From: Periplaneta americana
Taxonomy: Eukaryota > Arthropoda > Insecta > Blattodea > Blattidae
Direction: 5' to 3'
Length of the DNA stretch: 64,000 bases
Assembly: GCF_040183065.1 (NCBI RefSeq)
Contig: NC_091123.1
Span: 14,388,501 to 14,452,500 of the forward strand
This document shows positions 33,029 to 46,074 of this stretch, piece after piece; the stretch's first letter is position 1, and the number at the start of each line of letters is the position of its first letter. The notes under the pieces are model-generated. The model was not told the origin of the DNA. It did no database searches and was given only the letters and a program-made list of their open reading frames with translations. Position numbers and translations under genes: made by a program.

Positions 33029-33538
33029 GTGATGAAGACTGAACAACGGTTTTACTTCAAGAAGAGAAACAGTTTGGAAATACACCTTTGTTTAACATGT
33101 AAAGAGATGGATTATTTTATCATTTCAAACAGATTTGCTGCTTTAACAAGTTCCGACGTAGTTGAAGTTAATTGCGTGTGGGAAAATATCCGAGATAATA
33201 TCACACAATCTCAAGGGAAAAAATGGAACTCTCTACATCATAATCCACAGTTAATTCCCGATTTGCCACGAAAATCGTCTGTAGCTGCATTTAGATTGGC
33301 AACAGGCCATGATTGTTTGGCCAAACACTTACATAGAATTGGAATATATCAATCCCCTAACTGCCCATTGTGCAACTCAAACCAAGAAATGGACTCGGAA
33401 CACCTGAAAATCTGTGCTTCAGTGGCTGACCATGATAATATCTTTGAAAAATATTGGAGTACAGGAGGTCAAATGACTTTATTGTCAAACGATTGGCATT
33501 ATAAAACAATAACAACAACATATCAAAATTGCAGCTGA
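33029..33538 (+). mobile_element. LINE C-terminal domain fragment with CCHC-like zinc knuckle
   Basis: A 169-codon open frame includes LPRKSSVAAFRLATGHDCLA, KHLHRIGIYQSPNCPLCNSN and QEMDSEHLKICASVADHDN. CPLC...EHLKIC is the C-terminal zinc motif of many LINE polyproteins. The part before about codon 25 looks unrelated. It is not a host gene: it is followed at once by another LINE fragment in a different frame. Confidence 0.75.
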
Positions 33539-33786
33539 GCAGAGCAGAGGTAATTATGAAACTAAGAAAAAGAAACCGTGGTTTGATTAAGATTGTTGCA
33601 TGGTAGTAGAAAGAAGGAAACAGGCAAAATTGAAATTCTTACAGGATCCAGTTGAGGTGAATAGAGATAATTATTTCAATGAAAGACGGGAAACAAGTCG
33701 TACACTTAGGAATGAAAAGAGAGAATACTTGAGAAAAAACTGAATGAGATAGAAACAAATAGCAAGAATAAAAACATAAGAGACAT
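33519..33786 (+). mobile_element. RTE-type LINE endonuclease-RT linker fragment
   Basis: Broken frames read GNYETKKKKPWFD-stop-DCCMVVE and RRKQAKLKFLQDPVEVNRDN, then ETNSKNKNIRDI, a block I know between the endonuclease and RT of RTE-like LINEs. The T1 TIR element is inserted at its end. Confidence 0.7.
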
Positions 33787-33787
33787 A

Positions 33788-35095
33788 CAGGGTGTTTCCG
33801 AGGTGGTGTTACAAACTTTGAGGGATGATGGCGAAGGGCACATGTATAAATTTGAGATAAGGAACTCTGGTCAGGAAATGACCGAGTCGAAAGTTACAAA
33901 CAAAAACACAGACGTGGACAAATTATTAGACTAAAACGTTTTTCTTGGAAACATAATGTAATTCGACATATTAACTATCAGTATAATTCACAGAGTCTCT
34001 ATTGTTGCAAATATGATTGTTTACATTTTCTAGTATATTTTTCCAATGGTTACGTATATTTTTTCTGGCCAGTGTTGGTACTACTGGTGTTTTAATTATA
34101 TACTGCGGAAGATATTTAACAGTCTGTTCTCCCATGGCCTGCAAGAAGACCGGATATGAGCGAAATTGAAAATCTGTTATCTATACTGAAGAAGAAAGTG
34201 AACAAAAACAGGCTTACAAAAAAAAACATGGTTTCATTTAAGCACCGTCCAATATCTGGCTAAATAATGCTGATATTCAAAGAAAGTATCAAACTTTAGT
34301 TTGCAGCATCCCTGACAAAATCGACGTGTTAATAAAGAATAAGGGAATGTTCACAAAATATTAGTAACTTCGAGACTCAATTTTCTGTTCATTATTTCTG
34401 CGCAAAATACTTTTCTTGTTTATTATTTCTGCCGATAATTACAGCTTTGTTGCACTTATAATTAATGTAGTCTAATAATTTGTCCGCGTCTGTAGTTGTG
34501 TGGAAATGAAATAATTTTATTCCTCTGTACACTTTATTTATGTGTATTTATCTGTACATCTTACACATACTGTATTCATCTGACGTTGTTTACGTTGTCT
34601 ACTTACAGTATTCCATTCAGTGCGCTGTCTGAGGGGTGGGGACAGGAAACTACATTAAAGCAATGCAGATAGCGTAATGTGTAACGGACATGGTCGGTCC
34701 TGATATGCACGTCTGTAGGCAGTTGTGTATGTGTACAAGTTGCAGTGTCCAGTCGATCAGTCCTAGTGAAATGGAGGACTACACGAGAGCGGAATATGCA
34801 GACCTGATTTCTGATGACGGATGAGTCAAAGGGAACAGTAGACAAGCTCACAGATTGTATCGGTACAAGTACCCACGTCGGAGACATTCGGCCATACCAT
34901 TTTTCCACGACTGTTCCAAAGTTTAAGGGAAGGAGGACAAGTGGTGCCAAATTACAATTCCATTTCCACACAACTATTTTTGTTTATAATTTTCGACTCA
35001 GTCATTTCCGAACCAGGGTTCCTTATCTCAAATTGATACATGTGCCCTTCGCCATCATCCCTGAAAGTTTGTAACACCAGTCCGGAAACACCCTG
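33788..35095. mobile_element. TA-flanked TIR element family T1, with nested element
   Basis: CAGGGTGTTTCCGAGGTGGT after TA at 33786-33787, right end CACCCTG... followed by TA at 35096-35097. Orientation is opposite to 10674-11390. A 584-bp element interrupts it at a TA of the sequence CAAAAATAGTTGTG. Confidence 0.85.
33909..34492 (+). mobile_element. Nested Tc1/mariner-like deletion derivative, 584 bp
   Basis: Ends CAGACGTGGACAAATTATTA and inverse CAGACGCGGACAAATTATTA. TA at 34493-34494 and CA (mutated TA) at 33907-33908. The interior at about 34160-34370 has broken frames with IENLLSILKKKVNKNRLTKK and IDVLIKNKG, the C-terminus of a Tc1-like transposase. Only that 3' part remains. Confidence 0.85.
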
Positions 35096-35097
35096 TA

Positions 35098-35729
35098 TAT
35101 TTACCTCACAACTGTTCTTTAGATGTCTCGTACCCGGTGTCACCATCAACGCATTCTTTGCAGTACACGTCTCCATAAATAGCCTAATTCTAATTTACAC
35201 CAACTATGTACCTCCTTATTACAATGTCCAGCCTCCCATTCAATACTTATCCTACATTTCATTTACTATTCTCAATTTTTTCACTAATCATAATATTAGT
35301 CCTTTCTCAGTGTCATCTCTAATATTATATACTACTTTTAACCCCCTTTTTTCCCTAACTAATATTCACTAAAACCTCAATTTCATTTTTTCGTATACAT
35401 TATCATAATTTTATTATTTACCGTATTTTTTCCATTGACCTTTTCTATCTTTCTCTTATATTCATTTAATGTTCCAAAGTTCAAATGTTTTTAGCTGTCA
35501 CTTATTCAGTTCTCTTAACACTTTTTTAATATTATTATTTACTCTTCCTCTTTGCACTCACTTTTATTTTCTCACTAGTCCACTTACCCCAATTCCTTTC
35601 TCACTATTCTCACTGACTTCAAATACTTTTACTCTTTCTCTACACATTTGATTATTCACTTCCTCTCTCCCTTATACTTTTTTATGTTTTTACAGTTCCA
35701 CTTCAGTTACACTTACCGACTACATCCCC
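35098..35729 (+). other. Pyrimidine-rich intronic stretch
   Basis: Plus strand is T/C-rich without tandem order. TTTAGCTGTC occurs at about 35490 and again right after the satellite at about 40521. No gene. Confidence 0.5.
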
Positions 35730-38700
35730 ACATTTTTAATCGTGTCTAATACCTCTGAAATATTAATATCCAAATCCCACATTTTTATTCGCATCGATTA
35801 TCTCTGAAATTTTAATATCCAATAATTTTAATCGCATCTAATTTCTCTGAAATGTTAATATCCAAATCCAAGATTTTTATTCGCATCTAATACCTCTGAA
35901 ATTTTAATATCCAAATCCCAAATTTTTAATCGCATCTAATACTTCTGAAATTTTAATATCCAAATCCCACATTTTAATTGCATCTAATACTTCTGAAATA
36001 TTAATATCCAAATCCCAAATTTTTTATCGCGTCTAATTTCTCTGAAATTTTAATATCCAAATCCCACATTTTTATTCGCATCGATTACCTCTGAAATTAA
36101 AATATCCAATAATTTTAATCGCATCTAATATCTCTGAAATGTTAATATCCAAATCCCACATTTTTATTCGCATCTAATACCTCTGAAATTTTAATATCCA
36201 AATCCCAAATTTTTAATCGCATCTAATACTTCTGAAATTTTAATATCCAAATCCCACATTTTAATTGCATCTAATACTTCTGAAATTTTAATATTCAAAT
36301 CTCACATTTTTAATCGTGTCTAATATCTCTGAAATTTTAATATGCAAATCCCACATTTTTAATCGCATCTAATACCTCTGAAATTTTAATATCCAAATCC
36401 CACATTTTTAATCGCATCTAATACCTCTGAAATTTTAATATCCAAATCCCACATTTTTAATCGCATCTAATACTTCTGAAATTTTAATATCCAAATCCCA
36501 CATTTTTATTCGCATCTAATATCTCTGAAATTTTAATATCCAAATCCCACATTTTTAATCGCATCTAATACCTCTGAAATTTTAATATCCAAATCCCACA
36601 TTTTTAATCGCATCTAATACCTCTGAAATTTTAATATCCAAATCCCACATTTTTATTCGCATCTAATACCTCTGAAATTTTAATATCTAAATCCCACATT
36701 TTTAATCGCATCTAATATTTCTGAAATTTTAATATCCCAATCCCACATTTTTATTCGCATCTAATATCTCTGAAATTTTAATATCCAAATCCCACATTTT
36801 TAATCACATCTAATATCTCTGAAATTTTAATACCCAAATCCCACATTTTTAATCGCATCTAATACCTCTGAAATTTTAATATCCAAATCCCACATTTTTA
36901 ATCGCATCTAATATCTCTGAAATTTTAATATCCAATTCCCACATTTTTAATCGTGTCTAATACCTCTGAAATATTAATATCCAAATCCCACATTTTTATT
37001 CGCATCGATTATCTCTGAAATTTTAATATCCAATAATTTTAATCGCATCTAATTTCTCTGAAATGTTAATATCCAAATCCAAGATTTTTATTCGCATCTA
37101 ATACCTCTGAAATTTTAATATCCAAATCCCAAATTTTTAATCGCATCTAATACTTCTGAAATTTTAATATCCAAATCCCACATTTTAATTGCATCTAATA
37201 CTTCTGAAATATTAATATCCAAATCCCAAATTTTTTATCGCGTCTAATTTCTCTGAAATTTTAATATCCAAATCCCACATTTTTATTCGCATCGATTACC
37301 TCTGAAATTAAAATATCCAATAATTTTAATCGCATCTAATATCTCTGAAATGTTAATATCCAAATCCCACATTTTTATTCGCATCTAATACCTCTGAAAT
37401 TTTAATATCCAAATCCCAAATTTTTAATCGCATCTAATACTTCTGAAATTTTAATATCCAAATCCCACATTTTAATTGCATCTAATACTTCTGAAATTTT
37501 AATATTCAAATCTCACATTTTTAATCGTGTCTAACACCTCTGAAATTTTAATATCTAAATCCCACATTTTTATTCGCATCCAACACCTCTGAAATGTTAA
37601 TATCCAAATCCCACATTTTTAATCGCATCTAATACCTCTGAAATGTTAATATCCAAATCCCACATTTTTATTCGTGTCTAATACCTCTGAAATGTTAATA
37701 TCCAAATCCCACATTTTTAATCGCATCTAATATCTCTGAAATTTTAATATGCAAATCCCACATTTTTAATCGCATCTAATACCTCTGAAATTTTAATATC
37801 CAAATCCCACATTTTTAATCGCATCTAATACCTCTGAAATTTTAATATCCAAATCCCACATTTTTAATCGCATCTAATACTTCTGAAATTTTAATATCCA
37901 AATCCCACATTTTTATTCGCATCTAATATCTCTGAAATTTTAATATCCAAATCCCACATTTTTAATCGCATCTAATACCTCTGAAATTTTAATATCCAAA
38001 TCCCACATTTTTAATCGCATCTAATACCTCTGAAATTTTAATATCCAAATCCCACATTTTTATTCGCATCTAATACCTCTGAAATTTTAATATCTAAATC
38101 CCACATTTTTAATCGCATCTAATATTTCTGAAATTTTAATATCCCAATCCCACATTTTTATTCGCATCTAATATCTCTGAAATTTTAATATCCAAATCCC
38201 ACATTTTTAATCACATCTAATATCTCTGAAATTTTAATACCCAAATCCCACATTTTTAATCGCATCTAATACCTCTGAAATTTTAATATCCAAATCCCAC
38301 ATTTTTAATCGCATCTAATATCTCTGAAATTTTAATATCCAATTCCCACATTTTTAATCACATCTAATACCTCTGAAATTTTAATATCCAATTCCCACAT
38401 TATTATTCGTATCTATTACCTCTGAAATTTTAATACCCAAATTTTTAGTTTCTTCTAATACCTCTGAAATTTTAATATTCAAATCCCACATTTTTAATCG
38501 CATCAAATACCTCTGAAATTTTAATATCCAAATCCCACATTTTTAATCGCATCTAATACCTCTGAAATTTTAATATCCAAATCCCACATTTTTAATCGCA
38601 TCTAATACCTCTGAAATTTTAATATCCAAATCCCACATTTTTAATCGCATCTAATACCTCTGAAATTTTAATATCCAAATCCCACATTTTTAATCGCATC

Positions 38701-40526
38701 TAATACCTCTGAAATTTTAATATCCTAATCCCACATTTTTAATCGCATCTAATACCTCTGAAATTTTAATATCCAAATCCCACATTTTTATTCGCATCTA
38801 ATACCTCAGAAATTTTAATATCCAAATCCCACATTTTTAATCGTGTCTAATACCTCTGAAATTTTAATATCCAAATCCCACATTTTTAATCGCATCTATT
38901 ACCTCTGAAATTTTAATATCCAATAATTTTAATCGCATCTAATATATCTGAAATGTTAATATCCAAATCCCACATTTTAATTCGCATCTAATACCTCTGA
39001 AATTTTAATATCCAAATCCCACATTTTTAATCGCATCTAATACTTCTGAAATTTTAATATCCAAATCCCACATTTTTAATCGCATCTAATACTTCTGAAA
39101 TTTTAATATCCAAATCCCACATTTTTAATCTCATCTAATACCTCTGAAATTTTAATATCCAAATCCCACATTTTTATTCGCATCTAATACTTTTGAAATT
39201 TTATTATCCAAATCCCAAATTTTTAATCGCATCTAATACCTCTGAAATTTTAATATCCAAATCCCACATTTTAATTGCATCTAATACTTCTGAAATTTTA
39301 ATATTCAAATCTCACATTTTTAATCGTGTCTAACACCTCTGAAATTATAATATCTAAATCCCACATTTTTATTCGCATCTAATACCTCTGAAATGTTAAT
39401 ATCCAAATCCCACATTTTAATTGTGTCTAATACGTCTGAAATTTTAATATCCAAATCCCACATTTTTTAATTGCATCTAATATCTCTGAAATTTTAATAT
39501 CCATATCCCACATTTTTAATCGCATTTAATACCTCTGAAATTTTAATATCCAAATCCCACATTTTTAATCGCATCTATTACCTCTGAAATTTTAATATCC
39601 AATAATTTTAATCGCATCTAATATATCTGAAATGTTAATATCCAAATCCCACATTTTAATTCGCATCTAATACCTCTGAAATTTTAATATCCAATTCCCA
39701 CATTTTTAATCGCATCTAATACCTCTGAAATTTTAATATTCAAGTCCCACATTTTTAATCGCATCTAATACCTCTGAAATTTTAATATCCAAATCCCACA
39801 TTTTAATTGCATCTAATACCTCTGAAATTTTAATATTCAAATCTCACATTTTTAATCGTGTCCAATACCTCTGAAATTTTAATGTCCAAATCCCACATTT
39901 TTAATCGCATCTAATACCTCTGAAATTTTAATATCCAATTCCCACATTATTATTCGCATCTATTACCTCTGAAATTTTAATACCCAAATTTTTAGTCGCT
40001 TCTAATACCTCTGAAATTTTAATATTCAAATCCCACATTTTTAATCGCATCTAATACCTCTGAAATTTTAATATCCAAATCCCACATTTTTAATCGCATC
40101 TAATACCTCTGAAATTTTAATATCCAAATCCCACATTTTTAATCGCATCTAATACCTCTGAAATTTTAATATCCAAATCCCACATTTTTAATCGCATCTA
40201 ATACCTCTGAAATTTTAATATCCAAATCCCACATTTTTAATCGTATCTAATACCTCTGAAATTTTAATATCCAAATCCCACATTTTTAATCGCATCTAAT
40301 ACCTCTGAAATTTTAATATCCAAATCCCACATTTTTATTCGCATCTAATACCTCAGAAATTTTAATATCCAAATCCCACATTTTTAATCGTGTCTAATAC
40401 CTCTGAAATTTTAATATCCAATTCCCACATTTTTAATTGCATCTAATACCTCTGAAATTTTAATATCCAAATCCCACATTTTTATTCGCATCTAATACCT
40501 CTGAAATTTTAATATCCAAATCTTTA
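35730..40526. repeat. 49-bp satellite array with higher-order structure
   Basis: Roughly 95-100 tandem units with consensus AATCGCATCTAATACCTCTG, then AAATTTTAATATCCAAATCC and CACATTTTT. A shortened unit (CCAATAATTTTAATCGC) and diagnostic variants (ATCGATTA, TCCAAGATTT, ATATGCAAATC) recur in order, showing that about 35738-36948 was duplicated as about 36949-38350 (with roughly four extra units), and that 38390-onward is echoed at 39940-onward. It lies inside the 11.8-kb Lkr intron between the TM6 and TM7 exons. No coding sense. Confidence 0.97.
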
Positions 40527-41379
40527 GCTGTCGCCGGTTCTGACCTTTCTTTACTGTTCATCTCAGTCTTATTTCTGTCTCTTTCTTTTATCTATTTATT
40601 TCTTCTTTTCGTTCAATTTCAGTATCTCTAACTCTTACTGATTCTAAAAATGTGTTATGTATACTCTTAACGAAAACATTGCGTTGTTATTCATTAACAC
40701 CCTGTGTAGTAATTTTACTGCAATCGTGCTCTGCTTTGCTCTTGGTAATCGGATATTTTATTTACTTATAATAAGATGCGTCCCTGCAAATTTATTTGTG
40801 GTAGCCTAAATATGTTACCTAACGCAGGAATTCACAATAATGTATACATGAATTATAATGAAGCAGAAGGCGATTTAACGGTGTGGTGTTGAACTACGCT
40901 GCTGTCCCCTTGTATACGATTATAGCACTATTCATGGCCTTCTGCAGAGATATCTGGATCAAATTCACAAACTTTGAGCTGTAGTTTGGGAGGTCAAGGC
41001 AAACATTTTGTGTCTGACAACTTGGAGGGTTGGCGACGCGTCATTTACTCAGCTGTGCGACGAACAATTTGTCAGTATGGGAAACTAATTATACTGGGTA
41101 TTGAGGTTGCCTATGTACTAGGCGCTGGTACTGTTTGAATAATTCCCACTGACGACGGCTAGCGCTGCATTCAGTTATCAGTCAGTTGTCAAATTTGTGT
41201 CCTGTGTAACTGGTTTGTTTCATTTAAATTCCATGCTGTCCATTCGTGAGCTGTTGATGAGTTACGCATCCATTAGGGTGTCCAGATCATTTTTACCAAC
41301 ATATCGGACATTTACAACAAGTTTAAGGAAATACCAACCAACATACCCCCAGCCACTGCACTGTCGTAGCTCAAGCGGG
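40527..41379. other. Intronic stretch without a gene
   Basis: Pyrimidine-rich to about 40620, then AT-rich. The 68-codon frame at 41197 shows no family signature. Confidence 0.4.
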
Positions 41380-41639
41380 CCACAACTGTGGAGTAACTGT
41401 TAGCATGCGTGACTGTGAACGAGCGGACCTGGGTTCAAATCCTGATTGGGACAAGTTACGTGGTGGAGGTTTTTTTCGTTTTTTTTTCTCAACCCATTAA
41501 GAGCAAATGCTGGGTAACTTTCGGCGCTGGACGCTGGACTCATTTCGCCGGCATTATCACTTTCATCTCACTCAGACGCTAGATAACTATAACTTAGCAG
41601 TTGATAAAGCGTCGTAAAATAAGCAATTAAGAAAAAAAG
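41380..41639 (+). mobile_element. tRNA-derived SINE B, copy 1
   Basis: Head with CTGTGGAGTAACTGTTAGC and GGGTTCAAATCC, body GAGGTTTTTTTCG, tail TTGATAAAGCGTCGTAAAAT. Confidence 0.85.
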
Positions 41640-41672
41640 CTCAGGCAGTCAACAGAGAGACTCATCACAGAG

Positions 41673-41934
41673 TCCACACATGTGGAGTAACGGATAGCGC
41701 TTCTGGCCGCGAAACCAGGTGGCCCGGGTTCGATTCCCGGTCGGGGCAAGTTACCTGGTTGAGGTTTTTTCCGGGGTTTTCCCTCAACCCAATATGAGCA
41801 AATGCTGGGTAACTTTCGGTGCTGGACCCCGGACTCATTTCACCGGCATTATCACCTTCATCTCATTCAGACGCTAAATAACCTAAGCTGTTGATAAAGC
41901 GTCGTAAAATAACCTACTAAAATAAAAAAAAAAG
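41673..41934 (+). mobile_element. tRNA-derived SINE B, copy 2
   Basis: Head with TGTGGAGTAACGGATAGCGC and GGGTTCGATTCCCGG, body GAGGTTTTTTCCGGGGTTTT, tail CGTCGTAAAATAACCTACTA and A-run. Its 3' end is the unit amplified at 44.1-46.4 kb. Confidence 0.9.
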
Positions 41935-42276
41935 CATCACAGATATTGCCAGAGACAGAAACAATCCAAGAAGCACCTAGGATTTACCTAACATGTGCGT
42001 TGTTTAAAAAGGAATGGAGGGCATTTCAAAGAGCTGTTCGAATTTAACAGACATTTATTAAAATGTTAATATTCTCCATGCCACTTTCTTACAGTTCTTC
42101 AGACGATTTGATCTTCGGATAGTGAGATAGCAAAAAAGCGTTTGCCTTTACTTTCCAGCTACCATTCAAATTTTTGTATATTGAATTCTAATACACACTG
42201 TATAATATTAAAGACAGAAACAAAAGAAAATTTTGCTAGATGGTTTAAAATTACGGAAGGTAATATTAGTGTTTAC
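41935..42276. other. Intronic stretch next to Lkr TM6 exon
   Basis: AT-rich; nothing supported. Confidence 0.4.
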
Positions 42277-42377
42277 CCGTTTATCTCTGGGAAGATGTCC
42301 TGCAGCACATTGTAGGTCTGCAAGGGCAGCCAGCAAAGGGCAAAAAGGGCCACCACTATCACTAGCATCTTGATCAC
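42277..42377 (-). CDS. Lkr: Lkr exon: TM6 with CWLP
   Basis: 101 bases: 33 complete codons plus two bases. It starts in phase 0 after a TATTGCAG acceptor and reads VIKMLVIVVALFALCWLPLQ, then TYNVLQDIFPEIN, ending GG before a GTAAAC donor. This is TM6 with the CWxP toggle motif (residues 159-162 of the spliced part) and the start of ECL3. Joining to the previous exon restores RNKKK-VIKML, a conserved kinin-receptor string at the ICL3/TM6 border. The exon is too short to appear as a long open frame and was found by motif and splice phase. Isolated by about 17.1 kb of intron upstream and 11.8 kb downstream. Confidence 0.87.
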
Positions 42378-42639
42378 CTGCAATACAACAGAGAAATATG
42401 TCTTTTTTCGATATATGAAATTAATGCCACAAGAAATAGACAGGATGAACTGTTAATTTCAGAGGTTTACTCTTTGAGATATTTCAAACAAAAAAGTTTA
42501 ATACAATTTTGCTAGTTTTTGCTTCCTTTTCGAGATAAAAATTGTTTTATGTAAAACATTTCAAAGCGTGTTTTGGGAAAACCGTTAATTTTATTCTCAA
42601 TAAGCTCAGTCAATTTAATACTATGATAATAAATTATTT

Positions 42640-43340
42640 AGTTTTATCCTTTGAATAGGCAGAAATCTGATACGAATAAATGTAACTTTTCGTCCTGCAA
42701 AGAAATTTTACAATGTTCGTCCTGCAAAGAAATTTTACAATGTTACATTTGTTCCGATCAAATTTATGCATATTTAAAGGACAAAACTAAAAGCCAACCG
42801 AAGACCATTTGTTCAGAGTCCAAAGAAATCATTTCGTAAATGTGCTCGACAATTTGGACCTCTCGAAAACAACAGTTCATAGAGCTTTAAAGAAACGTCT
42901 TCATCTGATTCCTCATAAACTTCAATTGTAACATGTACTTTATCCATATGATTATCATAAAAGGTATGATTTTGCTGTGAATATTCTTATTGAAATTCAC
43001 AACGATGAACAGTTTTTAGGTCGTATAATGTTCAGCGATGAGACTATTTTCCACGTTTCAAAACACATCGTAAACAAGTCACAGATTTTAATTTTACCAG
43101 CCATAAAACACATTGCACTTTTCTTTGGACATCTGTATTATGTAATAAATTCTAACAATGAAAATTATTGCATTTGTTGGATTGTTATCGTTTTTTGTTT
43201 CCTTCAGTGCCTCAAACGTACAGACGAAAAATTTTGGGAGTATTATTTTCGTCTGGCATCAATATTACATTTCTAACTGTGTTCATTCAAAAAATAAAAT
43301 CCTCTGAAACACACCATGATTTTTGGGACACACTGTATAT
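42640..43340 (+). pseudogene. IS630/Tc1-like transposase relic
   Basis: Broken plus-strand frames read TVHRALKKRLHLIPHKLQL, then YDFAVNILIEIHNDEQFLGR and IMFSDETIFHVSKHIVNK, the block with the second catalytic Asp (FSDE) of arthropod IS630-like transposases. Later frames end near GGGACACACTGTATA, a TIR-like end at about 43327-43341. No matching left end found. A 21-bp tandem repeat (TTCGTCCTGCAAAGAAATTT) lies near 42690-42735. Confidence 0.7.
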
Positions 43341-43341
43341 T

Positions 43342-43569
43342 GGGAATTTTTAAAAGTAAATACGCTTATATCGAATGGTCACTATACCTAAATAATTTAA
43401 ATAAAATACGTATTTACATCAAACTCGACGTAACGAAGCTCCCACTGTCAATTTCTTGTTCCTTCTATTGTATATCAATATAAAGCGACTAAATTGTAAT
43501 ACAATATAAACATGTGGTACCCCTAGGAAGGTAAATCACTCGTGAAAATGAACTAAATCCGTTTCGCTC

Positions 43570-43609
<40 letters not shown>

Positions 43610-44054
43610 TTTCAATGAATTTACGAGCACAATCGCGTGTTATCGCAGCTCTGTGCAGCAATTTACGCAAACTCGGGACGAACAGATACCGTGAAACAAG
43701 TAGCTACTACTGAAATAGACTCGGAAAGAAATTAAAACGACTCTGGTAATTCGCTGCTGTTCTACAGAGAGTGCAAAAAGTATTAGTATATTGTTGCTGT
43801 TTTTATGATCTTACATTACGTCGAAATATACCGGTCAGAAGTTTCACAGAAGTAATTAAATATAACAAGTGACATGACATGTTTTGTTGTTGAAATCTAT
43901 TGCGATATTACACCGGAAAAAAATACTTTAACTCAAAAATCCGTAGCAAACACCTTAACATAAGCAATTCAACAAAAATTGACCCGAGATTTTAGGAAAA
44001 CCAAATAACGGCATGAATCGTCTAAACTCGAATTAAGTAATAAAATAAAATATG
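43342..44054. other. Intronic stretch with a (TC)n tract
   Basis: A (TC)n microsatellite at about 43570-43604. The rest is AT-rich with no gene. Confidence 0.5.
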
Positions 44055-44055
44055 C

Positions 44056-44113
<58 letters not shown>

Positions 44114-44168
44114 TTATTTAACCTGGCAGAGTGTTGATAAAGCGTCGTAAAATAACCTACTAAAATAA

Positions 44169-44215
<47 letters not shown>

Positions 44216-44402
44216 TTCATTTAACCTGGTAGAGTGTTGATAAAGCGTCGTAAAATAACCTACTAAAATAAAATAATAATAATAATAATAATAATGATAA
44301 TAATAATAATAATAATAATAATAATTTATTTAACCTGTCAGAGTGTTGATAAAGCGTCGTAAAATTACCTACTAAAATATAATAATAATAATAATAATAA
44401 TT
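44055..44402. repeat. Composite (AAT)n / SINE B tail array, left block
   Basis: Three units, each an (AAT)n tract plus about 57 bases TTTATTTAACCTGGCAGAGT...AAAGCGTCGTAAAATAACCT...ACTAAAATA. The second part is the SINE B 3' end with an altered junction. The right block at 46077 has the same structure. Confidence 0.9.
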
Positions 44403-46074
44403 TATTTATTTTATTTATTTATTTATTTATTTATTTAGAATATTAACGTGCAAAAACAACAGCACAAGGCCAATTACAGTTTTGCACGATACAAAACAGA
44501 ACAAAACAACAAATGATGATGAGAATGAATGATAGAAAATGGCAATGAGATGAAATACAAACAATATAATGGTCTACATAATCAATGATCAAATAATAAT
44601 TATAAAATTATAAAATTAGTACAATGAGATAATTGAAATAATGGAATAGTCTACATTAATCAATTGACCAAATGCAAGAAATAAAATGGACAAATAATTA
44701 TTAAATAAGATCAGTGAGTTAAAAACTCAAAGATATACTACACATTAAATGGATCCAAGTTGAATCCATGCAAATTAGCATATTTAATGCATCTGCAGAT
44801 CGGAGACAGAGATTTAGGATTCTTATTATAAAACAATTTATGAAATCTTAAACCATTAGCAGGAATACGAAGACTGATATTGCTTATGAAAGATTCACAA
44901 TCAATATCACCCTTAATGACTTTGCAAAAAAATAAATAATCAAGATCCTGACGTCTGGTGAACAAACAACCGCAATTGAAATAATTGCATTTAATCTCAT
45001 AGTTATAATCGGAATTTGGTAAAAATCTATAAGAACACAAGGAAATAAATTTTCTTTGAATATTCTCCAATTTAGCCGAGTCAGTGGAAGTAATGGAGTT
45101 CCATACAACAGATGCATATTCAAGCTTGGATCTAACCAACGTATAGTATAAAATTAATAAACACATAGGAGTGGAAAAAGAATAAGTTATAGACCTAATT
45201 ATACCAAGCATTCTTAACGAATGGGTATAAATATATTGCACATGATCATGGAAATATAATTTTGAATCAAGTAGGACACCAAGATCTCTAATACAATCTG
45301 TCCTAGTAATTACGACATTACTGAGAGAATAGTTAAATTTTAGGGAGATAGTTTTCCGTGAAAAGGAAATAACAGAAGTTTTGGATTGATTAATTTTCAT
45401 TCCATTTTCAACAGACCATTGTGAAATTGAATTAATGTCATTTTGAAGAATTTGAAAATCAACCAAACTATTAATTTTGCGAAAGATTTTGAGATCATCC
45501 GCAAATAAAAGGCAGCTAGAACTTATTCTTTTTCTTATATCATTTATAAATAATAAAAATAAGAGAGGTCCCAATGTAGACCCTTGAGGAACACCGCATA
45601 AACTATTAAATGGAACCGAGAGAGAATTACCTAGTCGAACACAAGACTGTCTATCTGTTAAATAATTTTCAAACCAATTAACGTAGTTAGTGGAGAGACC
45701 AAAATTACTTAATTTATTTAATAAAATTTTGTGAGGAACAACATCAAATGCTTTGCTAAAATCAAAATAAATTGAGTCAATTTGACCTTGATTTTCAACT
45801 ATAGGCATTATGAGATTAAGATAGGAAACTAAATTAGTAGTTGTAGATTTCCCTCTTGTAAATCCATGTTGATCTTATTTTTGACATACAATGAAATGTG
45901 TTTGTGAATAATTTTTTCAAAAATTTTAGAAAAATTGTTTAGGATAGAAATGGGTCTATAATTAGTAACACTATTTTTATTACCATTTTTGAAAACTGGA
46001 ATAATGGATGCTTCCTTCCAAAGTGACGGGTAAATTCCTGTTTTTAAACTAAGATATCCTGTTTTTAAGCTAAG

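Noticed and set aside
33029-33538. 169-codon frame as a host gene
   Set aside because: Its C-terminal zinc-knuckle block and adjoining sequence mark it as LINE debris.
35730-40526. CRISPR-like array
   Set aside because: Units are contiguous 49-mers with no unique spacers, in a eukaryotic intron; this is a satellite.
42192-43340. ACACACTGTATA at 42192 and 43328 as the two ends of one transposon around the Lkr TM6 exon
   Set aside because: The two are direct, not inverted, repeats, and the interval contains a conserved exon; most likely coincidence or separate element ends.
43969-44220. Poly-Leu / poly-Tyr minus-strand frame
   Set aside because: Translation of (AAT)n tracts.
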